Shown in pieces: positions 1-14,000 of a stretch of DNA of 62,000 nt. The stretch comes from Phoronis australis. Lineage: Eukaryota > Phoronida > Phoronidae. The notes beneath the pieces were generated by a model. The model was not told the origin of the DNA and did no database searches. It saw only the letters and a program-made list of their open reading frames with translations. The DNA is taken from positions 889,974 to 951,973 of the forward strand of contig NMRA01000091.1 of assembly GCA_002633005.1 (NCBI GenBank), in the 5' to 3' direction. The position numbers and the translations under genes were made by a program. Position 1 is the stretch's first letter; each line of letters starts with the position of its first letter.

Positions 1-236
1 CCAGCCTAAAGTGTAGGGATGCAGGGGTCTCGAATTTTTGGGTTTGCGGAAAAAAAGAAAAAACGGTACGGGGTTTGTTCAGGGCCTATGCATTGTTTAT
101 TCAGCCCCCGAGCCTCCCTGGTTGCGCGCATGTACTAGTCAGCAATTCGCACCCGAACTGCCAAATCTCAGTGGTAGAATTTTAGTGGGGTGGGGGGGCA
201 TGGCCACCTTGGCCCCCCTAAATATCCGCCACTGAT
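1..236. repeat. 3' portion of a dispersed short repeat
   Basis: The first ~100 bases closely match 61259-61390 (the stretch from 'cagcctaaa' to the 'gggtttgtTcagggcctatg' block). The end of this segment ('ccccctaaatatccgccactga') matches the end of the copy at 47131-47287. Together these indicate one dispersed element whose termini read roughly CAGNGGCGGA...TCCGCCACTG, as expected for a small inverted-terminal-repeat element. No coding potential was seen. Confidence 0.7.
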
Positions 237-239
237 GTT

Positions 240-620
240 CTCCGTTTCTAATCTTTGGCTTTCCCGTCGGGCTAGGCCCGGCGTCATGACAGGCGCCGGT
301 CTCGTCCAACTATAGTGCCTTGACCTTGCATAGTGGTGCGTGCCTTGGCGACGCAGCACTGGTGGGGGGCGACTATGCTGGGGGCTATAACCCGGCCGCC
401 CCTCACTGAGCGCCCCGGGGCCGGGTGCGCAGGCTCCGTGCCTTGTGTTGCAGAGTGTATAAAAATTGTAGATACCACTCACGTCGGATCACCAGTAGCG
501 CAACACAGATCACCTGCAGCAGCTAGTCGGCCCCGGGTGGCTCATGGTCGGTAGGCCTACTCCCGGGCCGGCGTGAACCGACCGATCGAGAAGACGGCGG
601 TACGGGCCAGTCTATTGACC
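240..620. other. GC-rich island of unknown origin
   Basis: This stretch is clearly richer in G and C, with many CpGs and long G or C runs, than the AT-rich DNA on both sides. Short ORFs on both strands come from the base composition and share no recognisable domain. It may be part of a repeat or a CpG-rich fragment. I see no gene in it. Confidence 0.4.
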
Positions 621-1150
621 ATAGCAATTTTTCACATAATGTCATGATATTTATCACTTTTCTTGTCCAGTAAATTCAAATGAACAAAACCCAATCAAAT
701 TATCATTCAGTTTGGGTCTAGTGTTGTTGGTTTTTGAAGATTGGTTTTCTGTGCCAAATATTTTGGAAAAAGTCAGATTTTTGAGGTCAAATTTCTCGAA
801 AACGTGCGAGTCAAACCTTGGGAACTTTTTAGATTCTTAAAGTATATTACTTAATGACCTTAAAAACACAATTATCTTGCCCCCAAAAAGTAGTCACGGA
901 AGTGATTTTGTAGGCTGCCTGGAGTCGAATGCCCGGGATGGGCCTGTCAGTTTAGATCGGATGTTTGTTTAAACTGACACCAGATGTCAGTGTCTATTGG
1001 CCTGTGCGGCGCGCCACCTTTATATACTTTGAAAATGAAGTGGTGGATTTTCACGGAGCTACTGGTACAAAATTGCTGTCTTTTCTGTCCTTGTTTTACT
1101 CGTTGACGCTGTTCGAAGTATTAAATGGTAGACCCAGGTCGAAAAGTAAA

Positions 1151-1390
1151 CCTGAGGTAAGTGTTATTGCAAGGTATCGGTCTGCGACGTGAAGAAATAG
1201 CTAATAAATCTCCCACGCTGCGGCGCTGTCGCGCCACTTGGCATTCAGTAACACTAACTCCAAACAAGAAATGCTTGTCCTGTCTTCAGTCATTTGGCAT
1301 ATGTAATGATTTATCAAAATTGCCACTTTTCTTGTGTTTTGCAAAGGCATTAATAATCATTTTACTTATTTTTAAATACCCCAGGTAAGT
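1151..1390 (+). promoter_or_regulatory. Candidate splice donors of a SMARCAL1 5'UTR exon
   Basis: The SMARCAL1 start codon sits directly behind a splice acceptor (AG at 2098-2099), so a non-coding exon must lie upstream. Two consensus donors are present: GAG|GTAAGT with the exon ending at 1156, and CAG|GTAAGT with the exon ending at 1384. Which is used, and where transcription starts, cannot be decided from sequence alone. Confidence 0.35.
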
Positions 1391-1419
1391 CAAACAAGTT
1401 TTTAATGTCACTGAACTCA

Positions 1420-1690
1420 CGCACCCAGCCTAAAGTAAAATGGGGGGGGGGTCTCTCGAATAATCGAATTTTTGAGAATGTGGACTTTTTATTAACGGGG
1501 TACGTTCAGAGCTATGAATTGTGCATTTGCCGAATTTTGGTAGTGCCTGCCTTTTTAGTGGACTTTTGTCTCGTTTTCTACTTTTTTGAGTTTTTGTTTC
1601 TCTGAGGCAGACCTTTTTACCCACTTCGATCGCCAAATGCGGGTGCTCAATCGAGCCTCCCCGAGCCCCCCCTGGGTGTGCGCATGAAAT
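1420..1690. repeat. Diverged copy of the dispersed repeat
   Basis: It contains 'cgcacccagcctaaagt', a G10 run, 'aacggggtacgttcagagctatg' and 'cccgagccccccctgggtgtgcgcatg'. The same blocks, in the same order, occur in the copies at 1-236 and 61184-61400. No coding function is visible. Confidence 0.5.
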
Positions 1691-2099
1691 CGGTTTTAAG
1701 TGCAAAGTATAGTAATAATTATGTCTTAGCTTACAATAATACTAAGATGTTCCTAATGGTAGTCTGCTCAGTTGAGTGGTCACTGGTAAGCAGATCATGT
1801 ACCTCTCCTCGTGCCAGCAAGTGTATGCTGAAGGCAGATGGTTATTGATATTGTGTCCTTATTGGCCAGCACTGGCATAAGGGCCGCGACAGCCAACGTC
1901 AGCACTCTCCAAGGTGAACAACAGTCGTCTTTCAATGCTGACAGGGGGCGTGCGCGGCAAAAGGCCAGCGCAGCAGTGAGACTCGTCAAATACTGTCTCA
2001 CTACAAAAGTAAAAACGAAACAGCACTCTTCATCACTGTTCATGTCTCCAGAAAAGTTCACTTTGAGCCCTTTGAGTCGCAATTGATATTTAATTCCAG

Positions 2100-5000
2100 A
2101 TGAGAATGAGCAAGCCACTGAGTCGAGAGCAACTCCAGAGAATGGAGGAGAATAGAAAACGTGCATTGGAGCTACGTGCAGAGAAGGCTAAATTGTCCAG
2201 GCTGAACGACGTTATTCCTGTAAACACCAGACCACAAGATACAAACAAGACTCAGACTGGCTTGAAGCCGGCATCAGTTTTGAAAGTGACTAATGGATCT
2301 TATGTAACTACTACGAATTCTACATCCAATAATCATATGACTACAAGCCTTGGCTCTATCTCAGGGTCACTAGGGTCACTCAAAAGTGACCACAGGTGCT
2401 TACCAGTCACAAGTTCATGTGCTGTAAGTGGTGGGATATCTTTGAAAATGTGTGGTGCTGCATCTAATCAGTTTCAGACATTGAGAGACTGCCCCTCAAA
2501 GCCTGCTCTAAAAGTTACTTGTCAACTGAACTCGGTAGATGGTGGATCGAAAACGCTTCAGCATTCAAGCATATGTAATTCTTCAACCAATCGGGCTCAA
2601 ACTTCATCCAGTTTATCTTCAAAGTCAACCAATCGGACTCAAACTTCATCCAGTTTATCTTCAAAGTCAACCAATCAGGCTCAAACTTCATCCAGTTTAT
2701 CTTCAAAGCCAGTTAACGCAGCTGTGAATAAGACTTCTTTCAAGCAAAAAAACAATGGCTATGTCAAACCTATGGTGCCACCAAAGAGCTTGGATGCCCA
2801 TAAATTTTTTGGTCACAAAAATATGACTGGAGTTTGTCGACTGATGTCAAGGGACCGTTTCCAAGTGGATGTTAGCTACTGTCAACCCCTTGTTGATTTT
2901 TTCAAGTTGTCATCAACTGGAAAATACGGTTTGTAGCTGGAAAAAATTGATGTTTTAAAGACTTAAAGTAACTTTTACTTAGTTTTTAAAGTAGTTAGCA
3001 AAAGTCTCTTTTCAAAGCTCATTGGAAATGTAATGTTCAGCTGCAGTTATTTATCAGAAAAAGGTAACTGACAAAAATACAATTTTTCCAATTTTCAAAG
3101 ACTTTTCAAAATGTTAATTTTGTTATCAATTTTTTAAATTGATAAAATATTGACTGTTCTTTTCTAAAATATTGTGTGCTAAACATGAGAAGTGTATAGT
3201 TTGTGGCTTGCATAAGTTTCATGGAACCTAAATTTTGCCGGAATTTTCTGTAGATAAGCCCATGGGCTTGTATTCGGAAAATGAAAATTTTCAGGCATTT
3301 TAGTAACACCAAATAAACGAACAGGCATAATGCACCAACACCTTTTTCGTTACATTATAAATCATAAATTCTCCACAAATTAAATTTGTGACAAAACGTT
3401 GACCGTGAGTGGGCTTTTAAGAGGAAATTTTCCGAATGTGTACACTTGACACCAGAAGTTGTAACACCAAATAAACGCCAATGGGTATTTATTCGGCATC
3501 ATTTTCCGAATAAACGCCCATGGGCATTTCGTTGAGTGGGCTTATCTACAGAAAATCCCTGTAATATCATGTGACATCATGTTGGTACATCATCGTATCT
3601 AAGGAGTGGTTGCTCTGCTGTATGCAGCAGTTTGCTGTAACTCTGGTGCTCTCCTTAAATTTTAGATCCCACATCAAAGTTATGGGACTTCAGCATGAGT
3701 GAATATAACAAAATAAGTAAGTATTACCTGTACTCAACAGGGGGGTGGTTTAAATTTACATAACGATGACTTTCAAAACACGAGGGATCTGATCCTTATC
3801 AACAGTTTTAAATGTTGGGTTAGGTCTTGTAATGATTAATGTTTGGGCTGCCATCTCATGGCAGAACAAGAGGTTTTGTGTGAGAAGTTCTTGAATTTTA
3901 CTGTGCAAGCATTAACTTTGAGGCTTTAACTCGTCTTTCATGTATTCTGTTGACTAATCTGTCATAAAACTAATTACATAACCTAACTCTTTTAATAGAA
4001 GGAGGACACATTGAAACTGTTAGGTTTTGTAATTATAACTGTTTTATAGAAGGAAGCACAGATTTTTACTCTGAAATTGGAGGTTTCCTGGAATGAAGTC
4101 ATGCAAAACCTTACTTTGCACTTGTTATGTCTTTGATTTTGGATATTTTTAGTGTGATCGAATGTGTGTGGAAAAGTTGCGAGAGAGAGCATTAAGTCCC
4201 CTAAATATTCATAATCACAGATAGCTATTATCCTGTCCAGATAGGCTGAGCACAGCTTAAAAGGACACCAAACCCGGTTTAGACCTATTAACAGAATGCT
4301 AAAAACATCTTTCCCGTCCAGTTCTATGAAACTAAATAATGCTCTGTAACCCTTGACAACCCTAAAAGTTTGTAGGAAAAATTGAAAACTCCTTTCAAAG
4401 TCTGCTATACGGTCAAGCGTGACCTACACTTTTAGCCAATTGCACGACAACTGTGGGAAAAGACCACCCTCCAAGGATCATAATATCCAATCTGTTACAT
4501 AGGGAGTATGAGATTTTAGGTCATGATTCCTGCCTTCAACTTGGTTGGTTGACGCCAATGATGCATTAGTAGGTGACAGAACAAGGATTGGTTGAAATTA
4601 TCAAAACAGGGTTTAGTATCCTTTTAACAGTAGTTTGTGACTTTTTCATGCTGAGGGTGTTATGTGCTATCGTGGGTAATAAGGTGCACATAACTTGCTT
4701 TGAAAGTGACCGATATCATGCGTAAAATGGTGACCCCTTGCACTTAAACATCCCAGCGTGTTCTGTCTGTAGCCCTGTGTTGAGAGGCCTTGAAAATGCC
4801 TTTGTCAGACATCTGTGTCAGCACTAGTTGCAATACCGCCATTGGTGAATACCAGCCTGGCTTTGAATTTTAAACAAGTAAACAAAGGTCTGCTCATGAA
4901 TAAATTTCCCCAGAATTAATCCTGTGCAATTTGATGGAACTTTTGTGTCCTAATGCAACATTTGCGAAATATGCCTTAAAAATAATGGGATTATTTCGGG

Positions 5001-8000
5001 CAGTTTTCATATGCAAACGGCACTTAAGACAATCTTTCCTTGTTGCCTGCTCTCATCATTTAGAATGTAAAATGAGTTTACTCAATCAAGAGATAATCAC
5101 ACGTTGAAAGTTATTTCATTTCATGTGTTTCAACCCTATGTGTTCATATTTTACAATCATTCTTTAATTCAAAACCTTAACTGTGCATGTTTATGGTCTT
5201 GAGGGTCATCATAAGAAAAAACATTTAGCGGTAGGCTAATTTGTTGTATACTATCCTATAACTCATTTTGTGAGATTTTTATGTATTATGTGAAACATGA
5301 GTAATAAACACTGTTGGAAAATGATGGTTACAGTAAAACCTTACAAATGTTGGACAAAAATGTTGCCAAAATTATTCTTTCTTCATTTTCAAAAGCTTCT
5401 AACATTCTTGTGAATGACCACAGTTTACCAAAACATTGTTTGTAGCTGTGGTATACGACTTTAAAACAATAAACATTGTTTGTAGCTATGGTATACGACT
5501 TTAAAACAATAAACGTTTGTCTGTTTGTAGCTATGGTATTGGACTTTAAAACAATAAACATTGTCTGTTTGTGGCTGTGGTATACGGCTTTAAAACAATA
5601 AAAAATTATCTGTTTGTAACTATGGTATACGACTTTATGAACATTGTCTGTTAATTTATAGCTATGGTATACGACTTTAAAACAATAAAACATTCATTTG
5701 GTGCTGTATATTTTTTGTGAAAAAGAAAAGAAAACAAAATTTCACTTCTTCGCAATATTGTGTTTGAGAATAGTGAGATTTTGTATCCACGTTCTTCGTT
5801 TCAACTCTCAATTTTACTATCAGTGACATCATCTGTTTCATTTCCAGTTATCGGTGCTAATCAACTTAAGCCAGACATTGTTCTGGAGCCGCTACCCAAG
5901 TGGGTTTTGAAAATTTTCCGACTGCAGGTCAAAGGTCATCTTTCTCCTGGTGTCAGCTTCGAGATTCCACAAGTGGACTTGTCTCCTCTTGGCGAGAAGC
6001 TGGTTTCTTCTCTTCGGCCTTTTCAACGCACTGGAATTAAGTAAATGCATAAATTATAAAACCCCTGAGAATTGTGTCAGGAAAATCAGTTGGATGACCT
6101 GTTAAGGGGAGTGGTGTTTGAGAAGAAAATTTACTTTTCAGGCTCTTTCATGCTAACGTTGACGTGTCAATGTTTTGAGGAGTTGCTTTCGGCATTAATG
6201 GTTAACTTTAGTCCTTTGATCGAAGTTAGCAGCACCAGTAAACTTCACAGTAAACGGTTTGATGTAACAGCGGAGTGTCAATAGTCCGGTGCAGTGTGAA
6301 CTGTCAACTTCGGTCCCATCGAAGTTATCGCCAGGGGCCACTGTTATTGTCAACAACTAAAGGGCAGTGTTGTCGCTAATAGTTGCTTATTTTTTGCTTG
6401 AATAATCACCAATTGAATTAGAAATAAGCTTTATGTCAGCGCATGTAAATATTCTCAAATTGTCACATTAAAAAACCCTCGCATACCCGGAAGGCATCAG
6501 CGCTACCTTGCGATTACTTCGATGGTGACATCGTCACCTACCGTTTACTTCGATGTCCATTAACTACTGAAGTCGGTATGAACGGTTCAATTAACTTCGC
6601 ACTTTACGTTGACGCTCTGTTAAGACCGGAGTTAAGCCGGTATGAAAGGGCTTACCACGAGTTGACACTATGTTACAAATTACCAATTTGTCAGTGATGT
6701 AGAGTTGTTGATGTGAATGGAAATGTTCAAACATATGATGAAAGTACACTTTGAAACTGTTTATAGTTATTGATAAAACAATCAGATACCTTACTTGTCA
6801 GGGGTAACGCCCAGGGGGTTAAATTGTAAAACTCTAAAAATCAAGGATTGGGTGTTGAGGTGAGTATGGGTGTTAAAATTTTGCTTTAGACAAGTTTGAG
6901 GTGGGTGTTAACTGGAATCGGGAGCCTCATTTACTTCAGACTTTTGTGCAAGAAACAAATATGATGTAGGAGAGTACGGGTATGTTCTCGCTCGAGTAAA
7001 TGCAACGTGTCTCTGAAACTCTTTGCCTGTTCATTACTCGAAGCTAAATGAGCTAAAATTTGACCACTAAATTTTTTGTGGGAGTTGGGCATTCACAAGA
7101 CATGAGTGTTTTCAAGGAACTCCTTATCGTATCAACTGGCATTGAACGTTAAGTTTAGTATGGGCTTTAAGAATTGAAAATCGGGGAAATTTTGGGAGTG
7201 GGCTTTAAGACAAACATGGCCCTTAACTTGGATTAGTACAGTGCTTTTCGTTTTGTTATTTAACCCACAATATGTTTGAAGTTGGTTGTGGTGCCAAGTA
7301 ACATGTGCTCCAGTCAGCCTTTGAAAAAAAACATGAAAAGATTGGTGGAATATTTTATAATAGGTTTTCAAATAAACTAAACCAAACCGATGTTACTCTG
7401 AAGTGTTTGCATTTGCTGCCATTTTTATCGATGATCATTTCCATATATGCTTTTAAAACTTTTGTGACTCAGTTTTGTTGATTTGCTCTTCAGTTTTGGA
7501 ATCTGGAATGGCGGACGTGTTTTGATAGCTGACGACATGGGTCTTGGTAAGACCATACAGGCGATCGGCATAGCTTCGTATTACAGGGATGAATGGCCGT
7601 TGCTGATTGTGGTGCCATCTAGTGTGCGATTTGCATGGGCTGAGGTATGTGCACTTATGCAGTCTTTATTTGCACAAAATGTAACAATTCACCTGCATAA
7701 GATCAATGCAGATTGAAAATTTAGATTCTCGTTGGTTTTTTATTCGAACTTTTGTGCTTCATTCTTACTGATCAGGGTGTCACTTTTGACAAGGAATTAG
7801 TTTGCTGCCCATAAAAATTAGCAGAAATTTTACACAATCTGGTTCCCCATTCTGCAAATAGTTTCAGACAGTGCCCGAATTATGAGACAAATTTGAATGA
7901 AAAAATTCTGGTGAGTTTGACTGTGCAATCTCTTTGTCGATTCTCAGCAACTTCGAACATGGCTGCCCAAGCTGGATCCTCAGGAAATCAATGTCGTGAC

Positions 8001-11000
8001 CTCAGGTCGCGACCCCTTGTCTAGTGGACTCGTCAATATTCTCAGCTATGACATCATGGCAAGAAAAGGCAAGGAGCTATTGGCTGCACAGTTTAAAGTG
8101 ATCATATTTGTAAGTTAGGTTTTCTGCAAACTCCTACGATGAAAGAATCTTCCACGATTGATTGATATCGTTTTTGTTTTACTTAGGTTTTTATAACTGC
8201 TTATATATGTGGTGTTAAACTACCTTCGCCACTAGAGGTAGTCGCTGCTTTCTTTGGTATGTCACGATGTAAACAGTGTCTAGCTAAAGGCCTGTTGTTT
8301 GACTTTTAGAAGAATACGTGTGCCATTCATGCTTTTGATACCAATTGATGCACTATATGGATTTTAAACTTTAAAATTGTCAGTATTATTGTTTACAGTA
8401 ATGGTACATATCAGTTGCATGCTATACCACTAGAACTACAACATGTTCCTGGAAACATCAGAGTAATGTTGTCTTGCCCCTTGTTTGTTATTATTGAAAC
8501 TTCCATGTTTCTGCAAAATGCACACAGTTATTGTGTATTCTTTAAAAGTATCCACAAATGTGTCTGGCTAATGCGTAAAGGGAAATTCTAATATCATATT
8601 GGTGTCTGTAGTTTACGTATCTGCTGTCTTGTGTTGCTTGTGAAAGGTTTGATGTGTACTCGTTGAAAATGCCTGCGTGCTGCCTTGTTTACATTCAGCT
8701 AGACATAATCATCCATTTGGTAAAATCTTCTACGTCTTCACAGCTGTTTATCTTTCAGGATGAATCTCACTTCCTGAAGAACTTCAAGACAGCGCGCTGC
8801 ACGTCTGCTTTGCCTCTGGCAAAGATGGCTCACCGGGTCATCTTACTGAGTGGTACACCAGCCCTATCACGACCGGTTGAGCTTTATACTCAGGTACAAG
8901 CCGTTGACCCCTCCCTGTTCACCACCTTCCACGCCTTTGGGATAAGGTACTGCGAAGGGAAGAAAAACGCCTTTGGGTGGGACTTTCAAGGCTCCTCCAA
9001 CATGACTGAGTTACAGGTGTTACTTCAAGAAAGTATTTTGATAAGGTATGAGCCTTGCTGTCTTCAGAAGTATTTGCCGAATAGGACTGAGTTTGGTACG
9101 TCAAGTGTTTACTTTTTATTTGTAAAAATCTAAAATTTACTACGTTGTAGCTCTGGCCAAAGCTAATAACCTCTAAAAGTCTTGCCCATCCAACCACAAT
9201 CCCAAAATGTGTTCTTCAGCCGAAAAAAACCCAATACTGTCCCTTTAATACTGCTTCATGTTTCTGCCCTTACAGACGACTTAAGAAGGATGTGCTTAGT
9301 CAACTGCCTGACAAGATACGCCACTTAGTGTTACTAGATCCTCAGTCAATAAAAATTGACAAAACTCTCAAGTCCGGTGTACAGCTTTTGAAGTCGGACT
9401 CTACCAAACTAAAGGTAAGACAGGACGAGAAAGTCAAAGAGCTTTAAAATGTTAGAAACTGAATATGGGAAATAAGGAGCAGAGTAAAATTACTGTTTTG
9501 TATGTTATGCATAAAACAAATCATGATCAGATGTAATGCTTTCTAGCCCTTTGTGGACTTGATTCCAATTGTCGTACTACATTAAATTAAACATTAAAAA
9601 GTCACGATCTGTGATCCTGGTACAAAAATTCCCCAAAGCTGCAAGGCCTTGCATTGTCTAACAATAATCGCAGAACCTTTCAGCGATTCCAATTAACTGT
9701 TTCCCAATTATTGTTGGAGAATGCAAGGGCATGTGGGTGTGGGACTTATTTGTTTACCTGGATCATAAATTAATGGCTTTGATGTTTAAAATAAAAAGAT
9801 GTTCTGTTATATTTTGAATTTTAGCCTTCTTATTTGCCAAATAGGTCTCCACCAACTTTAAAAAGAAGCTAATCTAATATTTCCTTTATTTAATTCTTGG
9901 TAAATTCGTGAAATTTTAGTCAATTCACTAAATTTTCTTGATTTCCTGATTGTCACTATGATTTTTATTCCCTGTTGTCTCCTCGGACAATCGCCAGCCA
10001 GTTCACAGCTTTGTTGAGTATGATGAACTGTTTTCTGAAAAATTTGTTCAGACTGTTAGTGTCTCGATTTTCAACATCATTTATATCCCTGTTAGTGAAT
10101 TGAGGCGTGCTAGGTAGATCGGGCCTTTCTTTCTGCAAAACTGACATGCTTCTTTTAGTAGTGAAGTCGTGTTTTTCTTGAATTAATTATAAACTGGGTC
10201 ACCTGTTGCTTGCATTTGCCATATTTGCAAGTCAATTATTCATGATTTTGCTTGCTTAAACATTTTTCAGGGTGCTGCAAGACACAGCTTTCTTCTGGAA
10301 AATTTTAGCCACACAGCAAGTTCCAAGGCCAAAGCAGTCAGGTTAGCTGCATGCTAAAAGTTGCCTAAATCAATAGTTTTTAAGCGCTTATTTGGTCCAG
10401 CTGAAATAAGAAACTTCGACATTTTTTGTTGAAGCAGCCAATCAATTCTGTTCAGTTAATTCTTTTATCACGTGTATTTAGAAACGCTAACTTGCCATAT
10501 TAAGAACCTAAAAGAATTCTACTGCAAAACATGAACCAAAACAATTATAGTTTTCAAAGATGACTGAAGTTTTAATTTCTCATAGGTTATTATTTGCGTA
10601 GTGATCACGTTTGATGATGCCTTTGTGAGATCAGTCTCAGTCGTAAAGTGTTTCAATACACTTCTGCTTAATGTATTTTTTCTACTTTTCACAACCAGGA
10701 TACACAATCTTTCTTCCTCATGAACCACAAGGACATTTTCATTAAAAGCTTTATTTTTTCTCATGAACACACTTTTTTTCTCACAAACTGTTGTTCCTTT
10801 CTCATGTGTTGCAATTCTGGTTTCACAAATTCAATTCCCTTCTTATTTTCCATGCATGCCGCCTGTCAACCGTGAAATGAAATGCACTTTATTAGACATT
10901 AACCGAGCTCATGAGAACTCTTACTTGTCAAAAAAGAATTACTTCGATGAAAAAAGGGCGCTTTTAATGAGAACACCTTTAAGGGCTATGAAACAGGAAG

Positions 11001-14000
11001 ATTGGTTAGTATGTTGTGTTAATATGATATCGTGATGTGATTTCCTTTGTGTCTGTCCAGGGACTACATCTTTGACTTACTGGAGAGTGACCGCAAATTG
11101 TTGGTGTTTGGTCACCACCAGATGGTGCTAAACACGATAGAGACCATGGCTATAGACAAGGTATGGCCTTCGGAATACCACCCAAGCTCTGTCCATCCAA
11201 AAAAATTGTAAAGTTTATAATACATGCCTCTAAAAAGTTACTTTGGCTGGCTTCCAGAAACTTGTTTTCTAGTGGATAAACTTAGGTTGCTGCTGTTTAT
11301 GGACTTTTTAAACTTTTGTCTGTAGTCTTTTCGAAACCTGACTATGAATGCAATTTGATTTATATGGTCTGCAGAGGATTATACTGGTATTATACCTGCT
11401 CTTTCACTGCCAAACACGACTTTTGGCTAGTTACCCAAAAACATGCACTGCCAAATGCACCTCTAGGCGACTTGAGTACTTACCTGTTCTTGACCTAGTT
11501 AATTATAAATTTCACAAGAGACTGATAACTGCGAAGACAACAAGAAGACAATTCCACCAAATCTCAGTCGAAAGTCAAGGTTTTCCGATTTTCTTTTGGA
11601 AGAAATTCCTGTTGATCGCTTATCTGTTTATTTATTGTTGATGCAATTGACTTTAAACTTTCCATCGTCAAGATTCTATCAACTCAAATTCAAAATGCTT
11701 CTGATATGCGATCTCAGTTTGATCTGTCGGACGTAAAACGAGGTATGTACCCATGCTGACTGAGTGTAAATTTCAAACAAAACACTTCTTTGATTGCTGA
11801 TTGTGTTTTTTCACCTGAACTCTTGAAAACTGTACCTGGTGGTTTACATGTCTCATGATGTGATAATTTAAAATACCATAAAAGAATGCATGGGCATCAT
11901 ATTGTGAAAGTTTCATAACAATCCACCAAAACAATTTTAGAACATTTAGTGATTGCCACGTGTATTTAGCACTGGGAAATGCTGTTTAAAAAATGGGCTG
12001 TGAAAGAGTTAAATATAAAGCTTTTCCTTTTTCACAGAAATATGGGTACATACGCGTCGACGGAACAACGCCATCTGAAGTGAGGAACAGATACTGTACC
12101 AAGTTCCAGAACGAAATGGGAACACGGCTGGCCATACTTTCCATCACCGCGGCCAACGTTGGACTCAATTTGACTGCTGCTAACTTAGTTGTGTTTGCTG
12201 AACTCTACTGGACACCTGGGGTAGGCCCTCTGTCTCCTCAACAAATATTGAAAATTTACTCTACCCTGACTACATGCAGATAGTTACCGTACTTTTAGTA
12301 ACAATCTTTTTTCTGGGACAATGCGAGGACGAGCAGCTACCAAGAATAACCAGCTTTTTACTTTATCCACAATACATTTGAAAATCTCAAAGCTTTATAT
12401 AGTAAATTAATTTTTAAGTGATTTGCTACATAAATATCGAAAAGTGATTTATTTATATAATTGTAAATCAGTACCTTCCAACCTTTTGTTGTGCAGATGG
12501 CCAAATTTTAATTTAACTCACGGCTTAACACATATTAGCATCTCGTGTGATCACCTTCATAGTGAATGGATGTCTTTTGTTTCTGGCATTGCTCACCATG
12601 TTACCATTCTATGTGTGATCACCTACATTGTGTGTGACCATTCTATAATTGTTTTTACATGGGGATCAGTTGTCATAATGCGAGCTGTCACAGGGCGACT
12701 TGCTCCTCTTTTGTCGCATTTACACTACGTTAGATCGTAAACTGGATCAGCATGAGTCACTTACATGAAGACTGCCTGCGCATGCTTGAATAAACACTAG
12801 CTAAGGTCCAAACCACATGGAATGCTGGCATGTCACCTGTATATACAATACTGTGCAAGCGTAGCAGAGATGATCCTTTTTAGCCTGCCCCAGTTTGTGT
12901 TTTGACATAGTTGACAATGGAGCAACTAATCAAGTGTATCTTGCTCTACCTCTCAAGCCAGTGTCAAAAATGGCTGCCGCGGTATCAACTTACCCCGTGT
13001 CAGTCATGTTTACACAGCACATACTTGTGTCTGATCAGCTGTTCCATGTTCCTCTGTTACAACTGTCTCCTGTGTAAATGTGTAATCACCTTCACTGCGA
13101 ATGGATGTCTTTTCTTTCTTAAATTGCTCACCATGTGACCGTTCTATGTCAGGTGTTGATGCAGGCTGAGGACCGGGCTCACCGTATTGGTCAGAAGGAC
13201 TCGGTAACTGTCCATTATCTTTTGGCCAGGGGAACAGTTGACGACGTGTTGTGGTGAGTAGGGGAATAAACCTCTGTTTATTTTACGGTCAACATTTTTG
13301 AAAATTGGAGCTCCTACTCAAATTGTTCGCCGTGATATTGTGATGAAATAATCTGTCAGTGATGTAGTGGATGAAATCAAGCAAACTTCGAAAGACGGTT
13401 CTGTAGGATCCTAGAAAACTGTCCAATTTTTTTATTGACCAGCTTCGGAACATCATTTCTCAGAAACAGCTGAAACTTTCAGATACGATGCTTCACGCAC
13501 TGTTCTCTAAAAGGCTGTTAGGCGTTGTTATTAAAATAATCCACTTTCGCATGAAAAGCTATCAAAAACAGAACCTATGTGATTTTCGTGAAAGAACTTA
13601 AAAGTTGCATGAAATGAAAATAAAACAATAATTTAGAAAAATGTAATGGCATTATTGAGATTTTATCTTGAACATTTCTATCATATAAAATTGCTCTTTT
13701 TGTTATTGAATGAATCCTGTTGTTTTGCAATGAAATGTACCTATCTTTTTTACCAAGTTTTACTCAAAATGCATGGTAACATGACGTAATTAATGGCAGA
13801 GTGGTATAAAGTCCAAATTAAATTTTACCTACTCATTTCTGCTTTCAGAAAATGTAATACTTTTGCTGAGTCAAATCATATAATTTTGTAGATAACGGGC
13901 TAAATGTTCGGTCTTGTCGGTAAAGTCTTACATAACGGTAAACAATAGCCACAAAACAACGTTCATTGTAACTTATTAGGCGTGCTCCTATCAATATGTT

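Noticed and set aside
1795-2166. 123-codon minus-strand ORF overlapping the SMARCAL1 start
   Set aside because: It overlaps the SMARCAL1 acceptor and first exon antisense, and shows no domain.
5328-5693. 121-codon minus-strand ORF and CRISPR-like repetition
   Set aside because: The reading is a translated minisatellite in an intron. The units are adjacent and degenerate, without unique spacers.
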